Assembly (NCBI GenBank): GCA_965279595.1
Contig: OZ257246.1
Span: 2,046,001-2,110,000, forward strand
DNA length: 64,000 nucleotides
Direction: 5' to 3'
Origin: CAIKLP01 sp965279595
GTDB lineage: Bacteria; Bacteroidota; Bacteroidia; Sphingobacteriales; Sphingobacteriaceae
Part shown: one piece after another, positions 55,284 to 63,879 of the stretch
Position numbering within the stretch: the first letter of the stretch is position 1
Layout of the letters: the number at the start of each line of letters is the position of its first letter
Translations under genes and position numbers: made by a program
Notes under the pieces: generated by a model
What the model saw: the letters and a program-made list of their open reading frames with translations, nothing else
What the model was told of the DNA's origin: nothing
Databases searched by the model: none

Positions 55284-55327
55284 TAGGAGAGTAGATCCAA
55301 ATTAACCTTTTCGTCTAACTTCTCCTA
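55284..55327. other. Imperfect stem-loop in the thyA-ispE intergenic region
   Basis: TAGGAGAGTAGA (55284-55295) can pair with TCTAACTTCTCCTA (55314-55327), giving about 12 pairs with two bulged bases and an 18-base loop. It lies in the 5' leader of thyA (24-67 bases before its start) and, read the other way, 48-91 bases before ispE. It could be an operator or an RNA leader element; nothing shows which. Confidence 0.4.
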
Positions 55328-55374
55328 CAAAGAAAATAAATGTATTTTTACCATCCTATACTTGTGGAAAAAGG

Positions 55375-56178
55375 ATGATAAACTTTCCAAATGCAAAAAT
55401 CAATATTGGGTTAAACATTGTAGAGAAAATGAATGATGGCTATCATGCCATTGAAACCATTTTCTATCCAATTCAGTTAACTGATGTTTTGGAGATTATT
55501 CCTTCATCTGAATTAGACATGAAAATTTGGGGCTTAGTAATTCCAGGCTCAAACCAAAATAATTTGTGCATGCAGGCTTATCATTTATTGAAAGCAGATT
55601 TTCCAATTCCAGACATTCAAATTCAATTACTCAAAAAGATTCCGTTTGGAGCTGGCTTAGGGGGAGGTTCGTCTGATGCTGCATTTTTATTAAAATTGTT
55701 GAATGAACAATTTTCATTGAATTTAAGTAATCAAGACTTAATGCATTATTGTAACCGACTTGGTAGCGATTGTTCCTTTTTCATCGAGAATAAGCCCCTA
55801 TACGCTTTTGGAAGAGGAAATGTATTCACAAGTCTTCCAATTCAATTATCGTCCTTTAAAACGCTTCTAATAAAGCCAAATATTCATATCAGTACTTCCG
55901 AAGCTTATGCTAATGTAAAAGTAAAACCAAGTACTGAAGACCTCAGAGATTTGATTCAACTTCCCATTGAAAAATGGGAGGGGAGAATTAAGAATGGGTT
56001 TGAAGAATCCTTGTTTCCACAATTCCCAAGACTTCCCAAAATCAAAGAAAGGCTTTTGGAATTAGGAGCAAAGTATGCCTCGATGAGTGGAAGTGGTTCT
56101 AGTATGTATGGAATTTTTGAAAATTACCCGAAGGAAGCAAAAGAACAATTCCCAGATGAGGATGTTTTTTTCTGTTAA
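55375..56178 (+). CDS. ispE: 4-diphosphocytidyl-2-C-methyl-D-erythritol kinase
   Basis: The enzyme phosphorylates CDP-methylerythritol in the MEP route to isoprenoids. Its 267 residues are slightly short for IspE but complete. Visible are the N-terminal PNAKINIGLNIVEKMNDGYH, the GHMP ATP loop GAGLGGGSSDAAFL at about 92-105, the NRLGSDCSFFI motif and the C-terminal glycine-rich MSGSGSSMYGIF. It is divergent from thyA. It appears to be transcribed alone, the next gene being convergent. Confidence 0.97.
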   Translation: MINFPNAKINIGLNIVEKMNDGYHAIETIFYPIQLTDVLEIIPSSELDMKIWGLVIPGSNQNNLCMQAYHLLKADFPIPDIQIQLLKKIPFGAGLGGGSSDAAFLLKLLNEQFSLNLSNQDLMHYCNRLGSDCSFFIENKPLYAFGRGNVFTSLPIQLSSFKTLLIKPNIHISTSEAYANVKVKPSTEDLRDLIQLPIEKWEGRIKNGFEESLFPQFPRLPKIKERLLELGAKYASMSGSGSSMYGIFENYPKEAKEQFPDEDVFFC

Positions 56179-56257
56179 ACCATCTATAATAAAATTGAGA
56201 AATGCCTAATTCCTCTATTTTAAAATTCTTGCAATTCCGGTTTTAAAATTCATTTAT

Positions 56258-56512
56258 TTACTCAGAAAGGAATTCCTCATCTTCTGCAGTAAGTTGGTTA
56301 AATTGCTTTTCCTCTTCATCTGCTTTCTTAGAACTTCTCCTTATAAATAATCCGACAAATAGTCCGACCAGGAAAAAGCTTCCAAAGAGGATTAATTTGG
56401 AGATTTCAAATTCAGTCCATAGCACTTTTACAAAAACGAGGTCATTGTTTTGAACAATGATAGTGGTAATAATGGCCGTAATTACAATTAGGAAAATGTA
56501 CTTTGTTTTCAT
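56258..56512 (-). CDS. LapA-like (DUF1049) small membrane protein
   Basis: The 84-residue protein has two hydrophobic segments (YIFLIVITAIITTIIVQN and LILFGSFFLVGLFVGLFI) joined by the phrase NNDLVFVKVLWTEFEIS, then RRSSKKADEEE and an acidic coiled tail. This is the LapA/YciS plan, an inner-membrane protein of lipopolysaccharide assembly in E. coli. The NNDLVxVxxLW motif between the segments is typical. No lpt or lap partner is adjacent, so the role remains an inference. Confidence 0.82.
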   Translation of the reverse strand: MKTKYIFLIVITAIITTIIVQNNDLVFVKVLWTEFEISKLILFGSFFLVGLFVGLFIRRSSKKADEEEKQFNQLTAEDEEFLSE

Positions 56513-56706
56513 TGTTTAAACATCTAATATTTGATTTAATTAATTTATATAAAGTATTGATTATTAGCTATATAAAATATAATGAATTTTAAAATGCTAA
56601 AATTATTGGTAAAATATGGAAAGATATCTATTAATTTACTTTAGTTTAATTGATATAAATATACTGATTTATAAGTAGTTATATAATATTGATTATTGTA
56701 AATAAA

Positions 56707-57354
56707 TTATTTTATTTTTGTTTTTAGAATCTCAATTGCTTGTTTTTCAATTTTGTGTCCACCATAATAAATGATTCTTTCGTGTTCGAAATTAAGTCCA
56801 TCCATCTTTGAAAAATGCTCTTCTAAAACCTCTGGCTTAAGGAAAGGGTCTTGGTCACCCAACATAAATATACAATTACAATCATTCAATTTCTGTGCCA
56901 TTTCGACAGAAGTCTCTGCAGGTAATCCAGCGCCCCAAATTACCATATTTTGAACTTGAACTGTCCTATTAAAGTACCATCTTAGTGCTACAGCAGCACC
57001 TTGTGAGAAACCCAAAATATTCAATTCCTTACCTTCCAGCAGATAATACTTTAGGGCAATTTCATCTATATAATTCAGTTGATCTTGGATCTCTAATTCT
57101 CTCGTTTCTTTGGTCATCCAGCTTGCCCCTACCCTCCCAGAGAGACCTTCTAAATAGAATTTCGAAAGCCCCTCAGGTGCCAAAATGCAAGTTTCTGAAT
57201 CTAATAACGGGTACATTTTAGTTAAAAAATGGCTTGCACTATGACCATATCCGTGGAAAACAAGCCAGACTTTTTTAGCATTTTGTATTGAAATACCGGT
57301 TGAAAAAACCCTTGCAGAACGTTTAACTTCTATTAAATTTTCTATTATTTCCAT
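56707..57354 (-). CDS. Alpha/beta hydrolase, phospholipase/carboxylesterase type
   Basis: The 215-residue cytoplasmic protein has the family oxyanion segment LVFHGYGHSA, the nucleophile elbow GFSQGAA with Ser117, a likely acid in FMLGDQDPFL and His in YYGGHKIEKQ. This order fits the small esterase/lysophospholipase family (YpfH/Apl1-like). Substrate is not known. It stands downstream of the EamA gene on the same strand, 58 bases away. Confidence 0.85.
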   Translation of the reverse strand: MEIIENLIEVKRSARVFSTGISIQNAKKVWLVFHGYGHSASHFLTKMYPLLDSETCILAPEGLSKFYLEGLSGRVGASWMTKETRELEIQDQLNYIDEIALKYYLLEGKELNILGFSQGAAVALRWYFNRTVQVQNMVIWGAGLPAETSVEMAQKLNDCNCIFMLGDQDPFLKPEVLEEHFSKMDGLNFEHERIIYYGGHKIEKQAIEILKTKIK

Positions 57355-57412
57355 CTTTTAAATTGGATTTGAAGCATTACGATTTATTAGAAATGGGTCA
57401 AATTCGAATCAA

Positions 57413-58291
57413 TTATTTGACCAAATTGAATCTTTTTTTGATAAAAGGATAACAAAATACTGCAGTTAAAATTATAAAAGCTCCTTGGTAAAAGCCTGCA
57501 GACATCAATTCATTTTGCCCAAATATTAGAAATGCAAGCAGTATTCCATAAACAGGTTCTAAGTTAGTTGTTAAAACAACTGTATAGGCAGATAGTTCTT
57601 TCATCACTAAAACCCCCATTACATAGGCAAATGCTGTACAAACAGTTCCTAATAGTATTAAATATGCTAAATCACTGAAATTTAGAAGGAAATGATAATC
57701 ATGATGATTAAAAGTAATGCCAATATATATGCTCATTAATATAAAACCACCCAACATTTCATAATATGAAATGACACTAGCTTCTATCCCTTTTACTTCA
57801 ATTTCATTCAAAATTGTAAATAATGAAGCCATTAATGCCGCAATTAATCCATAAATAATGCCTTCTGTATAACTTGTTTCAAAGTGAAATATTAGGAAAA
57901 TACCCAAGATGATTACTAAACCTGTTATTAAATCTACTAATGAAGTTTTGTTTTTTGTGAAAAATGGGGATAAAAAACTGGTAAAAAGTGCTGATGAAGA
58001 TAAACAAACAAGGGCTACAGAAATAGTTGAATTCTTAATAGAGTGATAAAAAAAGAACCAATGCAATGCAACAATTCCCCCTATGCCCAATAATTTTAAA
58101 ATTGAATTAGTTGATAGATTTTGTTTTTTTTTCTTAAAAAAATGGTAAATCAATAAAGTTAAACAAGCGATTAGCATTCTATACCAAACCAATTCGAAGG
58201 CAGAAACACTAATTAATTGTCCTAATATGGCGGTAAATCCCCATACAAAAACAGTAAAATGTAGTATTAAAAGGTTCTTATTTAGGTGCAA
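57413..58291 (-). CDS. EamA-family (DMT) transporter
   Basis: The 292-residue protein has about ten hydrophobic segments arranged as two EamA halves. The first half starts LHFTVFVWGFTAILGQLI and the second IIYGLIAALMASLFTILNEIEV, with LTTNLEPVYGILLAFLIFGQ as the usual last-half signature. Such transporters move metabolites or drugs across the inner membrane; the substrate cannot be predicted. Its start overlaps the end of the LptF/LptG-family gene by 14 bases, so the two are coupled. Confidence 0.9.
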   Translation of the reverse strand: MHLNKNLLILHFTVFVWGFTAILGQLISVSAFELVWYRMLIACLTLLIYHFFKKKKQNLSTNSILKLLGIGGIVALHWFFFYHSIKNSTISVALVCLSSSALFTSFLSPFFTKNKTSLVDLITGLVIILGIFLIFHFETSYTEGIIYGLIAALMASLFTILNEIEVKGIEASVISYYEMLGGFILMSIYIGITFNHHDYHFLLNFSDLAYLILLGTVCTAFAYVMGVLVMKELSAYTVVLTTNLEPVYGILLAFLIFGQNELMSAGFYQGAFIILTAVFCYPFIKKRFNLVK

Positions 58292-59372
58292 TTTTTAGAA
58301 GATAAAGTCCATAAATACCAAATATAAGATTAGGAATCCAAACAGAAACCATTGGATGTAATCCTCCTTTTAGAGCAAAAGTAGTTGTAAATTGCATCAA
58401 TAAAATATAGGCAAAACTGCTTCCTATTCCAATTCCTAATTGTGCCCCAATACCACCTCGTACCTTTCTAGAACACAAAGAAACTGCAATTAATATCAAA
58501 ATAAAAGTAGAAAATGGCATGGCATATCGCTTATATTTTTCAATTTCATAAGCCACTAAATCTGATGATCCTCTCTTTTTTTCTTTAATGATGTATTCAT
58601 CTAATTCAGTTAAAGTGAGTGCCGCTATACTATTATCTTTTCTTGCAAAATCCTCAGGAGTCATAGCTAAAACAGTATCTAACTTATTTCCACGCACAAT
58701 TTGTTCGTGAAATCCATTGATATACCTAATAGAATAGTTTAATATTTTCCAGCTTTTTTTAGTTGAATCCCAGCTAATCTGATCGCTTAATAATTTATAA
58801 TGTAAGTCCTTGCCTCTGAATTTTTCTAAAGAAAATCGATAGCCAATATTCTCTTCATTACTATAACTTTCAAGATAAGCATAGGTACTATCATCCAACT
58901 GCATATGGATGTTTCTTTCTTTGAATTGATATTTATTATTGATGTACTTATTCTCAAAATCGACTCTTATTTTATTAGCATTAGGTATTAAATAAGCATT
59001 GAATATGAAGCTAATTACAGATAAAAATAAACCAGTTACGAAATAAGGGTATAATAATCTTTTGAAACTTACCCCACCACTTAAAATAGCGACTATTTCA
59101 GTGTTATTGGCCATTTTTGCAGTAAAAAAGATGGCTGCAATAAAAATCAATAATGGGCTAAGCATACCAGCATAAAATGGAATAAAATTGAAATAATAAA
59201 GTAAAATGATTTCTGATACTGGTGCATTTTTTCCTAGGAAATCATCTACTTTTTCAGAAAAATCAAAAACAACCGCAATAGCCAAGAAAATGGCCATAGT
59301 AAAAAAGAAAGTACCTAAGAACTTTTTGATGATGTACCAATCAATAGTTTGTAACTTCCACTTCATTTTCAC
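58278..59372 (-). CDS. LptF/LptG-family permease
   Basis: The 364-residue inner-membrane protein shows the YjgP/YjgQ layout: three membrane helices in the first ~110 residues (YIIKKFLGTFFFTMAIFLAI, then FSEKVDDFLGKNAP and the following pair), a periplasmic beta-jellyroll (residues ~135-265) and three C-terminal helices (PFSTFILILIAVSLCSRKVR, GIGSSFAYILL). LptF and LptG pull lipopolysaccharide out of the inner membrane with LptB. Which of the two this corresponds to is unclear. It lies between tgt and the EamA gene on one strand. Confidence 0.92.
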   Translation of the reverse strand: MKMKWKLQTIDWYIIKKFLGTFFFTMAIFLAIAVVFDFSEKVDDFLGKNAPVSEIILLYYFNFIPFYAGMLSPLLIFIAAIFFTAKMANNTEIVAILSGGVSFKRLLYPYFVTGLFLSVISFIFNAYLIPNANKIRVDFENKYINNKYQFKERNIHMQLDDSTYAYLESYSNEENIGYRFSLEKFRGKDLHYKLLSDQISWDSTKKSWKILNYSIRYINGFHEQIVRGNKLDTVLAMTPEDFARKDNSIAALTLTELDEYIIKEKKRGSSDLVAYEIEKYKRYAMPFSTFILILIAVSLCSRKVRGGIGAQLGIGIGSSFAYILLMQFTTTFALKGGLHPMVSVWIPNLIFGIYGLYLLKIAPK

Positions 59373-59410
59373 GAATATCTATATTAATCGTTGTTTAATT
59401 TTGTCAAATT

Positions 59411-60541
59411 CTATAAGCGATTAGCCATCTGTTTAACCATTTGATTTTTCCATTGTATAAAAGTTCCTTCTAAGATATGTATTCTAGCTTCCTTAACTAG
59501 CCATAAATAGAAATGCAAATTATGTAAGCTGGCTATTTGTGCTCCTAATAATTCTTTGGATATTATTAAATGTCGCAGATATGCTTTATTATATAGTAAA
59601 TCTGCAGCCATGGTACTTGATGAATCTATGGGACTGAAATCATTCTTCCATTTTTCATTTTTAATATTGATAAAGCCATCTTTAGTGAAAAGCATTCCAT
59701 TTCTGGCGTTTCTAGTTGGCATCACACAATCGAACATGTCAATACCTAAGGCTATACATTCAAGGATATTTATTGGAGTGCCTACACCCATTAGGTATCT
59801 AGGTTTATCTTTCGGTAAAATATCAGTCACCAAATCTGTCATTTCATACATATCTTCTGCAGGCTCTCCAACTGATAAACCTCCAATTGCATTGCCTTCC
59901 CGTTCAAAAGAAGCAATGGTTTCGGCTGATTGTTTTCTTAAATCTTTAAAAGTGCTTCCTTGTATGATTGGGAAAAGTGTTTGAGAATAATTGTATAATG
60001 GACTTGTTTCATCAAATCTGTCGCAACATCTCTTTAACCATCGATGAGTCATTTCCATTGATTTTTTTGCGTATCGATAATCGCAAGGATAGGGAGTACA
60101 TTCATCAAAAGCCATGATAATATCAGCCCCAATTATTCTTTGGGTATCCATCACATTTTCAGGTGTGAAATGATGCTTGGAACCATCTATATGTGATTTA
60201 AATGTTACTCCTTCTTCTTTAATTTTGCGAACACCAGAAAGTGAATACACTTGGTAACCACCACTATCAGTTAAAATAGGTAAGTTCCATCCATTAAATT
60301 GGTGAAGGCCACCAGATTTTTGTATTGTTTCTAAACCTGGTCGTAAATAAAGATGATAGGTATTTCCTAATATAATTTGAGCTTGAATATCAGTAGCTAA
60401 TTCATGTTGGTGTACACCTTTAACAGTTCCAGCTGTACCAACTGGCATAAAAATCGGTGTTTGAATTTTACCATGGTCCGTTTCAATTTCTCCAGCCCTA
60501 GCTTTCGACTGATTATCGGTTTGAATTAAATTAAATTTCAT
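59411..60541 (-). CDS. tgt: Queuine/preQ1 tRNA-guanine transglycosylase
   Basis: The enzyme swaps the wobble guanine of GUN-anticodon tRNAs for preQ1. Its 376 residues cover the TIM barrel: TPIFMPVGTAGTVKGV, ILTDSGGYQVYSLSG with the active Asp, GADIIMAFDECTPYP, GGLSVGEPAEDMYE, YLMGVGTP, and the nucleophile segment FDCVMPTRNARNG. The C-terminal zinc site is unusual: where other Tgt proteins have CxCxxC after the DFxPxD phrase, this reads SPIDSSSTMAADLLYNKAYL with no Cys, though the later His in LHNLHFYLWL remains. It is followed by the LptF/LptG-family and EamA genes. Confidence 0.96.
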   Translation of the reverse strand: MKFNLIQTDNQSKARAGEIETDHGKIQTPIFMPVGTAGTVKGVHQHELATDIQAQIILGNTYHLYLRPGLETIQKSGGLHQFNGWNLPILTDSGGYQVYSLSGVRKIKEEGVTFKSHIDGSKHHFTPENVMDTQRIIGADIIMAFDECTPYPCDYRYAKKSMEMTHRWLKRCCDRFDETSPLYNYSQTLFPIIQGSTFKDLRKQSAETIASFEREGNAIGGLSVGEPAEDMYEMTDLVTDILPKDKPRYLMGVGTPINILECIALGIDMFDCVMPTRNARNGMLFTKDGFINIKNEKWKNDFSPIDSSSTMAADLLYNKAYLRHLIISKELLGAQIASLHNLHFYLWLVKEARIHILEGTFIQWKNQMVKQMANRL

Positions 60542-60546
60542 TGCAA

Positions 60547-60554
60547 CAAAGATA
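60547..60554 (-). promoter_or_regulatory. Candidate -7 box immediately before tgt
   Basis: On the minus strand TATCTTTG matches TAnnTTTG and ends five bases before the tgt ATG, so a transcript would begin at or next to the start codon. A -33 TTG is absent. Confidence 0.45.
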
Positions 60555-60590
60555 ATTTTAATTCGCTAATGAGAATCCTTAAAAAAACAC

Positions 60591-60620
60591 TTGTTTTTTA
60601 TCAATTAAATGATAGTTTCG
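60591..60620 (+). promoter_or_regulatory. Promoter of the glycosyltransferase-sigma-rsmG unit
   Basis: TTG at 60591-60593, a 19-base spacer and TAGTTTCG at 60613-60620 fit the Bacteroidota promoter with one mismatch in the -7 box. It would start transcription near 60627, about 18 bases before the GTG start of the first gene. Confidence 0.55.
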
Positions 60621-60644
60621 CAAAGCATTAATTATTAAGGGAAC

Positions 60645-61754
60645 GTGTTGATTTATTATATTTTATTAGGATTATTTAGTTTCGCAACTATCATTCAGTT
60701 GTACTATTTTATTAAATATTACAGCAAAATTTCTTTTACTAAGCTCCCAAAGTCAACAAATACGGTACATTTACCTATTTCAATCATTATTGCAGCTAGA
60801 AATGAATCTGAAAATTTAACAAAGTATTTAAATAGTATTCTTCAACAAGACTATTCAAATTTTGAAGTAATAGTGGTAAATGATTGTTCTTATGATCAAT
60901 CTTCAGATGTTTTAAAAGGATTTAAAGTTAGATACGAACACTTGAAGATTGTTGAAATTGAAGAAGATGATCGGTTTAAACATGGAAAAAAATTCGCCTT
61001 AACTTTAGGAATTAAAGCTGCCAAGTATGAACATTTATTATTTACAGATGCAGATTGTGAGCCTGTAAGCAATAAATGGTTGTTTCATATGCAATCCTAT
61101 TTCGAGAAAAATGAAATTGTGATTGGACATTCACCATATATTAAAGGAAAAGGAATTTTAAATGCAATCGCAAGGTTTGAAACATTTCAAACTGCTTTCA
61201 ATTATTTCTCTTTTGCATTAGCAGGGCAACCTTATATGGGGGTTGGAAGAAATTTAGCATATACCAAAACTTTATTTTTTAAACACAAAGGTTTTGCTTC
61301 ACATATGCATTTGCTTTCAGGGGATGATGATTTATTTGTTAACCAAGCATCCACAGCAGCTAATACTGCAGTTTGTTTGGAACCAGAAAGCTTTGTAATG
61401 ACTGAATCAAAAAAATCTTGGGGTGATTATTTCATACAAAAATTAAGACATCATAGTGTTGGGTCAGAATATAAAATGACTCATAGATTTTCATTAACTT
61501 TATTATCTTTAAGTGGAACTTTCTTTTATGCATTTGGAATCGCTCTCCTTTGTTTAGGTATCCACATCGAACTAATTTTAAGTATTGCGCTATTGCGTTT
61601 TCTTTTGGTTGGTTTATATTATTATAAGTCAATGAAACGACTGGCCATTTTTGATTTATATTGGGCAAGTTTATTGCTAGATTTTATCTATTTTATTAGT
61701 ATTCCATTGTGGAGCATTTTTTTAATTTTTACTAAAAAGCGTAGATGGAAATAA
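60645..61754 (+). CDS. Family 2 glycosyltransferase
   Basis: The 369-residue protein starts at GTG (60645); TTG at 60648 is the next candidate, and AAGGGA lies a few bases upstream. One N-terminal hydrophobic helix (YYILLGLFSFATIIQLYYF) leads to a GT-A domain: SIIIAARNESENLTKYL, VIVVNDCSYDQSSDV, the metal motif LLFTDADCEP, GDDDLFVN and KLRHHSVG as a QxxRW-like end. Two or three C-terminal membrane helices follow. It probably adds sugar to a lipid or polysaccharide at the inner membrane. Its last ten bases overlap the sigma factor gene. Confidence 0.9.
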   Translation: MLIYYILLGLFSFATIIQLYYFIKYYSKISFTKLPKSTNTVHLPISIIIAARNESENLTKYLNSILQQDYSNFEVIVVNDCSYDQSSDVLKGFKVRYEHLKIVEIEEDDRFKHGKKFALTLGIKAAKYEHLLFTDADCEPVSNKWLFHMQSYFEKNEIVIGHSPYIKGKGILNAIARFETFQTAFNYFSFALAGQPYMGVGRNLAYTKTLFFKHKGFASHMHLLSGDDDLFVNQASTAANTAVCLEPESFVMTESKKSWGDYFIQKLRHHSVGSEYKMTHRFSLTLLSLSGTFFYAFGIALLCLGIHIELILSIALLRFLLVGLYYYKSMKRLAIFDLYWASLLLDFIYFISIPLWSIFLIFTKKRRWK

Positions 61755-62344
61755 ATCCGAATCATTCTTCTAAAGCAAATGAAGATATTTTATTGGTAGA
61801 AAAAGCTATCAAAGGAGATCAAAAGGCATTTGCAACTTTGATGATGCGTTATAAAGACGCTATTTATTTTACTATGCTAAAAATGGTAAATAACAAAGAA
61901 GATGCTAATGATTTAACAGTTGAAGCTTTCTCCAGAGCTTTTGAAAATATAGAAAGATACAAGCCAACATTTGCATTTTCTACTTGGCTTTTTAAAATTG
62001 CAACTAATAATTGCGTTGATTTTATTCGTAAAAAACGACTAAAAGTATTTTCAATTGATCAAAAAATTCAAACAGGAGATGATGAAGAGATTTCGTTTGA
62101 TTTTAAATCTGAAAATTTAGATCCTGAACAAAGTATGATTAGGAAGCAAAAAATAGAGCAGATGAGAGGTGTGGTTGATATGCTTCCTGAAAAATATAAA
62201 GTACTAGTGGTGCTGCGTTATTTTGAAGAAAAGAGTTATGATGAAATTGCAATTGAAATGAACTTACCAATAGGTACAGTGAAAGCAACGCTGTTTAGAG
62301 CTAGAGATTTATTATTAAATATTGTAAATTCAAAAGGGATTTAA
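61745..62344 (+). CDS. Sigma-70 family RNA polymerase sigma factor (ECF type)
   Basis: The 199-residue protein has region 2 (residues ~18-90, with DQKAFATLMMRYKDAIY, EDANDLTVEAFSRAFENIERY and FSTWLFKIATNNCVDFIRKK) and region 4 (~130-195, with LPEKYKVLVVLRYFEEKSYD and NLPIGTVKATLFRARDLL) with no region 3, the ECF plan. It has no adjacent anti-sigma gene; the upstream glycosyltransferase overlaps it by ten bases and rsmG follows three bases after its stop. It likely acts as a constitutive or context-controlled sigma factor, as such isolated forms do in this phylum. Confidence 0.92.
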   Translation: MEINPNHSSKANEDILLVEKAIKGDQKAFATLMMRYKDAIYFTMLKMVNNKEDANDLTVEAFSRAFENIERYKPTFAFSTWLFKIATNNCVDFIRKKRLKVFSIDQKIQTGDDEEISFDFKSENLDPEQSMIRKQKIEQMRGVVDMLPEKYKVLVVLRYFEEKSYDEIAIEMNLPIGTVKATLFRARDLLLNIVNSKGI

Positions 62345-62347
62345 AAG

Positions 62348-62971
62348 ATGGAATTAATACGTCAATATTTCCCTGATCTCAATTCTCTGCAATACCAACA
62401 ATTAACAGCACTTGGAGATCTTTATATTGATTGGAATTCGAAAATAAATGTAATTTCTAGAAAGGACATGGAGCATTTTTATGAACGACATGTTTTACAT
62501 TCATTAGGGATAGCAAAAGTTATCTCATTTAAACCTGAAACTAAAATTTTGGATGTTGGCACCGGTGGCGGATTTCCAGGTTTACCCTTGGCTATTTTAT
62601 TTCCTGAAACTGAATTTCATTTGGTTGATTCAATTGGGAAAAAAATAAAAGTTGTACAAGAAATTTCAACAGCAATTGGATTAAAAAATCTTAGTTCAGA
62701 GCATGGTCGTGCGGAGCAAGTTGTTGGACATTTTGATTTTGTTGTTTCAAGAGCTGTTACTCGTTTAACAGAATTTTACCCATGGATTCAAAATAAATTT
62801 TCAAAAAAATCTTTCAATTCCCTTGATAATGGAATTTTATATTTAAAAGGAATTGATCTTACTGAAGAGTTTGATGAATTGAGAAAGCCTTATCAATTAT
62901 ACCCGTTGAAACATTATTTCCGAGAAGAATGGTTCGAAAGTAAAGGTGTAATTTTTATCCCTCGATTTTAA
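62348..62971 (+). CDS. rsmG: 16S rRNA (guanine527-N7)-methyltransferase
   Basis: The 207-residue protein matches RsmG: YIDWNSKINVISRKDMEHFY, ERHVLHSLGIAKV, the AdoMet loop ILDVGTGGGFPGLPLAIL, HLVDSIGKKIKVVQEI and FDFVVSRAVTRLTEFYPW. It methylates G527 of 16S rRNA, and loss in other species gives low-level streptomycin resistance. It lies three bases after the sigma factor gene. Confidence 0.96.
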   Translation: MELIRQYFPDLNSLQYQQLTALGDLYIDWNSKINVISRKDMEHFYERHVLHSLGIAKVISFKPETKILDVGTGGGFPGLPLAILFPETEFHLVDSIGKKIKVVQEISTAIGLKNLSSEHGRAEQVVGHFDFVVSRAVTRLTEFYPWIQNKFSKKSFNSLDNGILYLKGIDLTEEFDELRKPYQLYPLKHYFREEWFESKGVIFIPRF

Positions 62972-62988
62972 TTTTTCTTAACAATTTA

Positions 62989-63750
62989 TCAATTACTCAA
63001 TTTCTTCAAAAGGGCCTTGCAATCTTGAATTCTATAAGGATCATCAGGGGTTAGCATTGGTAATGCAATTGCTTTTTCTAAAAGTTTTTTAGCCTCTGAC
63101 TTTTTATTATTGTAATCAGCATTTACTGCTGCATCATAATAATATAAAATATAATTGGACCTAAATTGAATAGCTTTATTAAAATAACCTTCTGCTTTTT
63201 CAAAAGTGCAATTCTCTGGAACACCACCATATAAAGCTTTTGCAGCCATCACTTTGATACTTGACATGTTAGCAATTTCTCTATTCAATCTACCAAGCAT
63301 ATGATAAGAAGCAGCATGTTTTGGGTCTAATTTAATTGCAATTTCTGCTTCTGCTTTTATTTGTTTTGCATATTTTAATTTTTCTTCACTACTTGAAATC
63401 ATACTGATTCTACCTAAAGCTAAAGCCAAATTATAATGATTTTCAGCATCTGTATTATCTAATTTTAAAGCTTGTTCAGCAAATTTCTTTGCATTATTGA
63501 AATATATTTTTTTTTCTTCTGTGGTTTTTTTTCTATCTCCTTCTATAGATAATAAATAGGAGGTATGTTGCAAAGCTTCTTTATTATTGGGTTCTTTTTT
63601 TAGAATCAATTCAAATTTTTGTAATGCAAGGGCTTCTTTATATTGATCTTGAAGTTTTTTTGCATCTGTTAATAGTTGATTCACATCTTGTGCAATTGTA
63701 TGTGCTTGAAATGTAAACAAGGAGATGATTAATAGAATGATTCCTTTCAT
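62989..63750 (-). CDS. Exported TPR-repeat protein
   Basis: The 253-residue protein has a signal peptide (cut near AHTIAQ) and four or more TPR units: YKEALALQKFELILKKEPNN, KFAEQALKLDNTDAENHYNL, AEIAIKLDPKHAASYHMLGR and AEGYFNKAIQFRSNYILYYY. The plan resembles the regulator-of-microtubule-dynamics/RMD-like TPR group seen in Bacteroidota. A periplasmic scaffold role is a guess. It is convergent with rsmG. Confidence 0.82.
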   Translation of the reverse strand: MKGIILLIISLFTFQAHTIAQDVNQLLTDAKKLQDQYKEALALQKFELILKKEPNNKEALQHTSYLLSIEGDRKKTTEEKKIYFNNAKKFAEQALKLDNTDAENHYNLALALGRISMISSSEEKLKYAKQIKAEAEIAIKLDPKHAASYHMLGRLNREIANMSSIKVMAAKALYGGVPENCTFEKAEGYFNKAIQFRSNYILYYYDAAVNADYNNKKSEAKKLLEKAIALPMLTPDDPYRIQDCKALLKKLSN

Positions 63751-63879
63751 GTTTTTTTATTACAAGGTAACTTTTCTGTTTAAAAAATCAAAATTATAAA
63801 TCATACATTATTTATTCAATGTAGAAAAGGTTGCATATATACAGTTGTATCAATTTAATAGAATAACGATTTTTCAAAT

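Noticed and set aside
56218..56252. Direct repeat of TTTTAAAATTC between ispE and the lapA-like gene
   Set aside because: Only two short A-T copies; expected by chance in this base composition.
56513..56706. 194-base gap checked for a small gene or RNA
   Set aside because: Very AT-rich, with frequent stops in all frames and no stable stem; I see nothing in it.
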